Source: Brachyhypopomus gauderio (taxonomy: Eukaryota > Chordata > Actinopteri > Gymnotiformes > Hypopomidae). Taken from it: a DNA stretch of 64,000 bases. Made by a program: the position numbers and the translations under genes. This document shows positions 63,770-64,000 of this stretch, piece after piece. A model generated the notes under the pieces. It searched no databases. It was not told where the DNA came from and was given only the letters and a program-made list of their open reading frames with translations. Position 1 is the stretch's first letter. Every line of letters begins with the position of its first letter. Location: NCBI RefSeq assembly GCF_052324685.1, contig NW_027506904.1, positions 62,001-126,000 of the forward strand, in the 5' to 3' direction.

Positions 63770-64000
63770 AGGGGCCTGCACCAATCAGGGCCAGGCTCCT
63801 GCTCAAACGCGCGGGCCTGCACCAATCAGGGCCAGGCTCTTGCTCAGACGCGCCGGCCTGCACCAATCAGGGCTAGGCTCCTGCTCAGACGCGCCGGCCT
63901 GCACCAATCAGGGCTAGGCTCTTGCTCAGACGCGCCGGCCTGCACCAATCAGGGCTAGGCTCCTGCTCAAACGCGCGGGCCTGCACCAATCAGGGCCGGG
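63770..64000. repeat. 41-bp minisatellite with a CCAAT word in each unit
   Basis: About five and a half copies of 'gcctgcaccaatcagggcta' plus 'ggctcctgctcagacgcgccg' run to the window edge. Each unit contains CCAATCA. The array probably continues beyond the window. Confidence 0.9.

Overview
The window looks like a teleost fish chromosome segment. The evidence is a run of intron-containing vertebrate genes (rad21l1, snph, fkbp1a and an mfsd2-type transporter) with fish-style hAT and Tc1 transposons, a tRNA-derived SINE and a fish-type endogenous retrovirus (ERV). The species cannot be read from the sequence. Domain calls rest on motifs I can see. No database search was run.

Left part (1-28,797): a tandem-repeat block. 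Its basic unit is 759 bp and a longer version has a period of about 1,526 bp, which includes a block able to fold into a long hairpin. Younger elements sit inside it. A Ty3/gypsy retrotransposon (4,181-8,886, minus strand) has identical 174-bp LTRs, a 5-bp target duplication and one open 1,334-codon gag-pol. A 12-kb ERV (10,624-22,637, minus strand) has LTRs differing only by a 1-base length change, and a 4-bp target duplication. A 2.6-kb hAT relic (23,597-26,242) itself contains a Tc1-type MITE and a second hAT. Because the repeat is tandem, empty copies confirm the insertion boundaries.

The ERV is the most interesting object. Its order is LTR, initiator-tRNA-Met primer site, 1.3-kb leader with tandem hairpin repeats, gag, in-frame UGA, protease, an unexplained insert of about 200 residues with two H-x-[ST]-hydrophobic motifs, reverse transcriptase, RNase H, integrase, macrodomain, env, polypurine tract, LTR. 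The macrodomain resembles the host ADP-ribosyl-glycohydrolase OARD1/TARG1 and keeps its Lys/Asp pair at the same 41-residue spacing. The insert may be a 2H-phosphoesterase-like domain. If so, the virus carries two enzymes of ADP-ribose or cyclic-phosphate chemistry. Pol has two further in-frame stops, while gag and env are open.

Middle (28,800-37,100): mostly gene-poor sequence with a SINE/LINE tail, a 28-30-bp minisatellite, three decayed tRNA-like sequences, a solo LTR and another hAT with a BED-finger remnant.

Right part (37,140-64,000): rad21l1 (plus strand, 13 coding exons, 544 aa, meiotic cohesin kleisin), snph (plus strand, 4 coding exons, 535 aa, axonal mitochondrial anchor), fkbp1a (minus strand, 4 exons, 108 aa, FKBP12) and a partial, apparently damaged mfsd2-type lipid transporter gene (minus strand). 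As I recall it, human 20p13 also carries RAD21L1, SNPH and FKBP1A close together. The introns hold large tandem arrays: a 3.3-kb 36-41-bp satellite in snph intron 1, and an array in snph intron 2 made of the 3' end of exon 2 plus its donor site and a CA tract.
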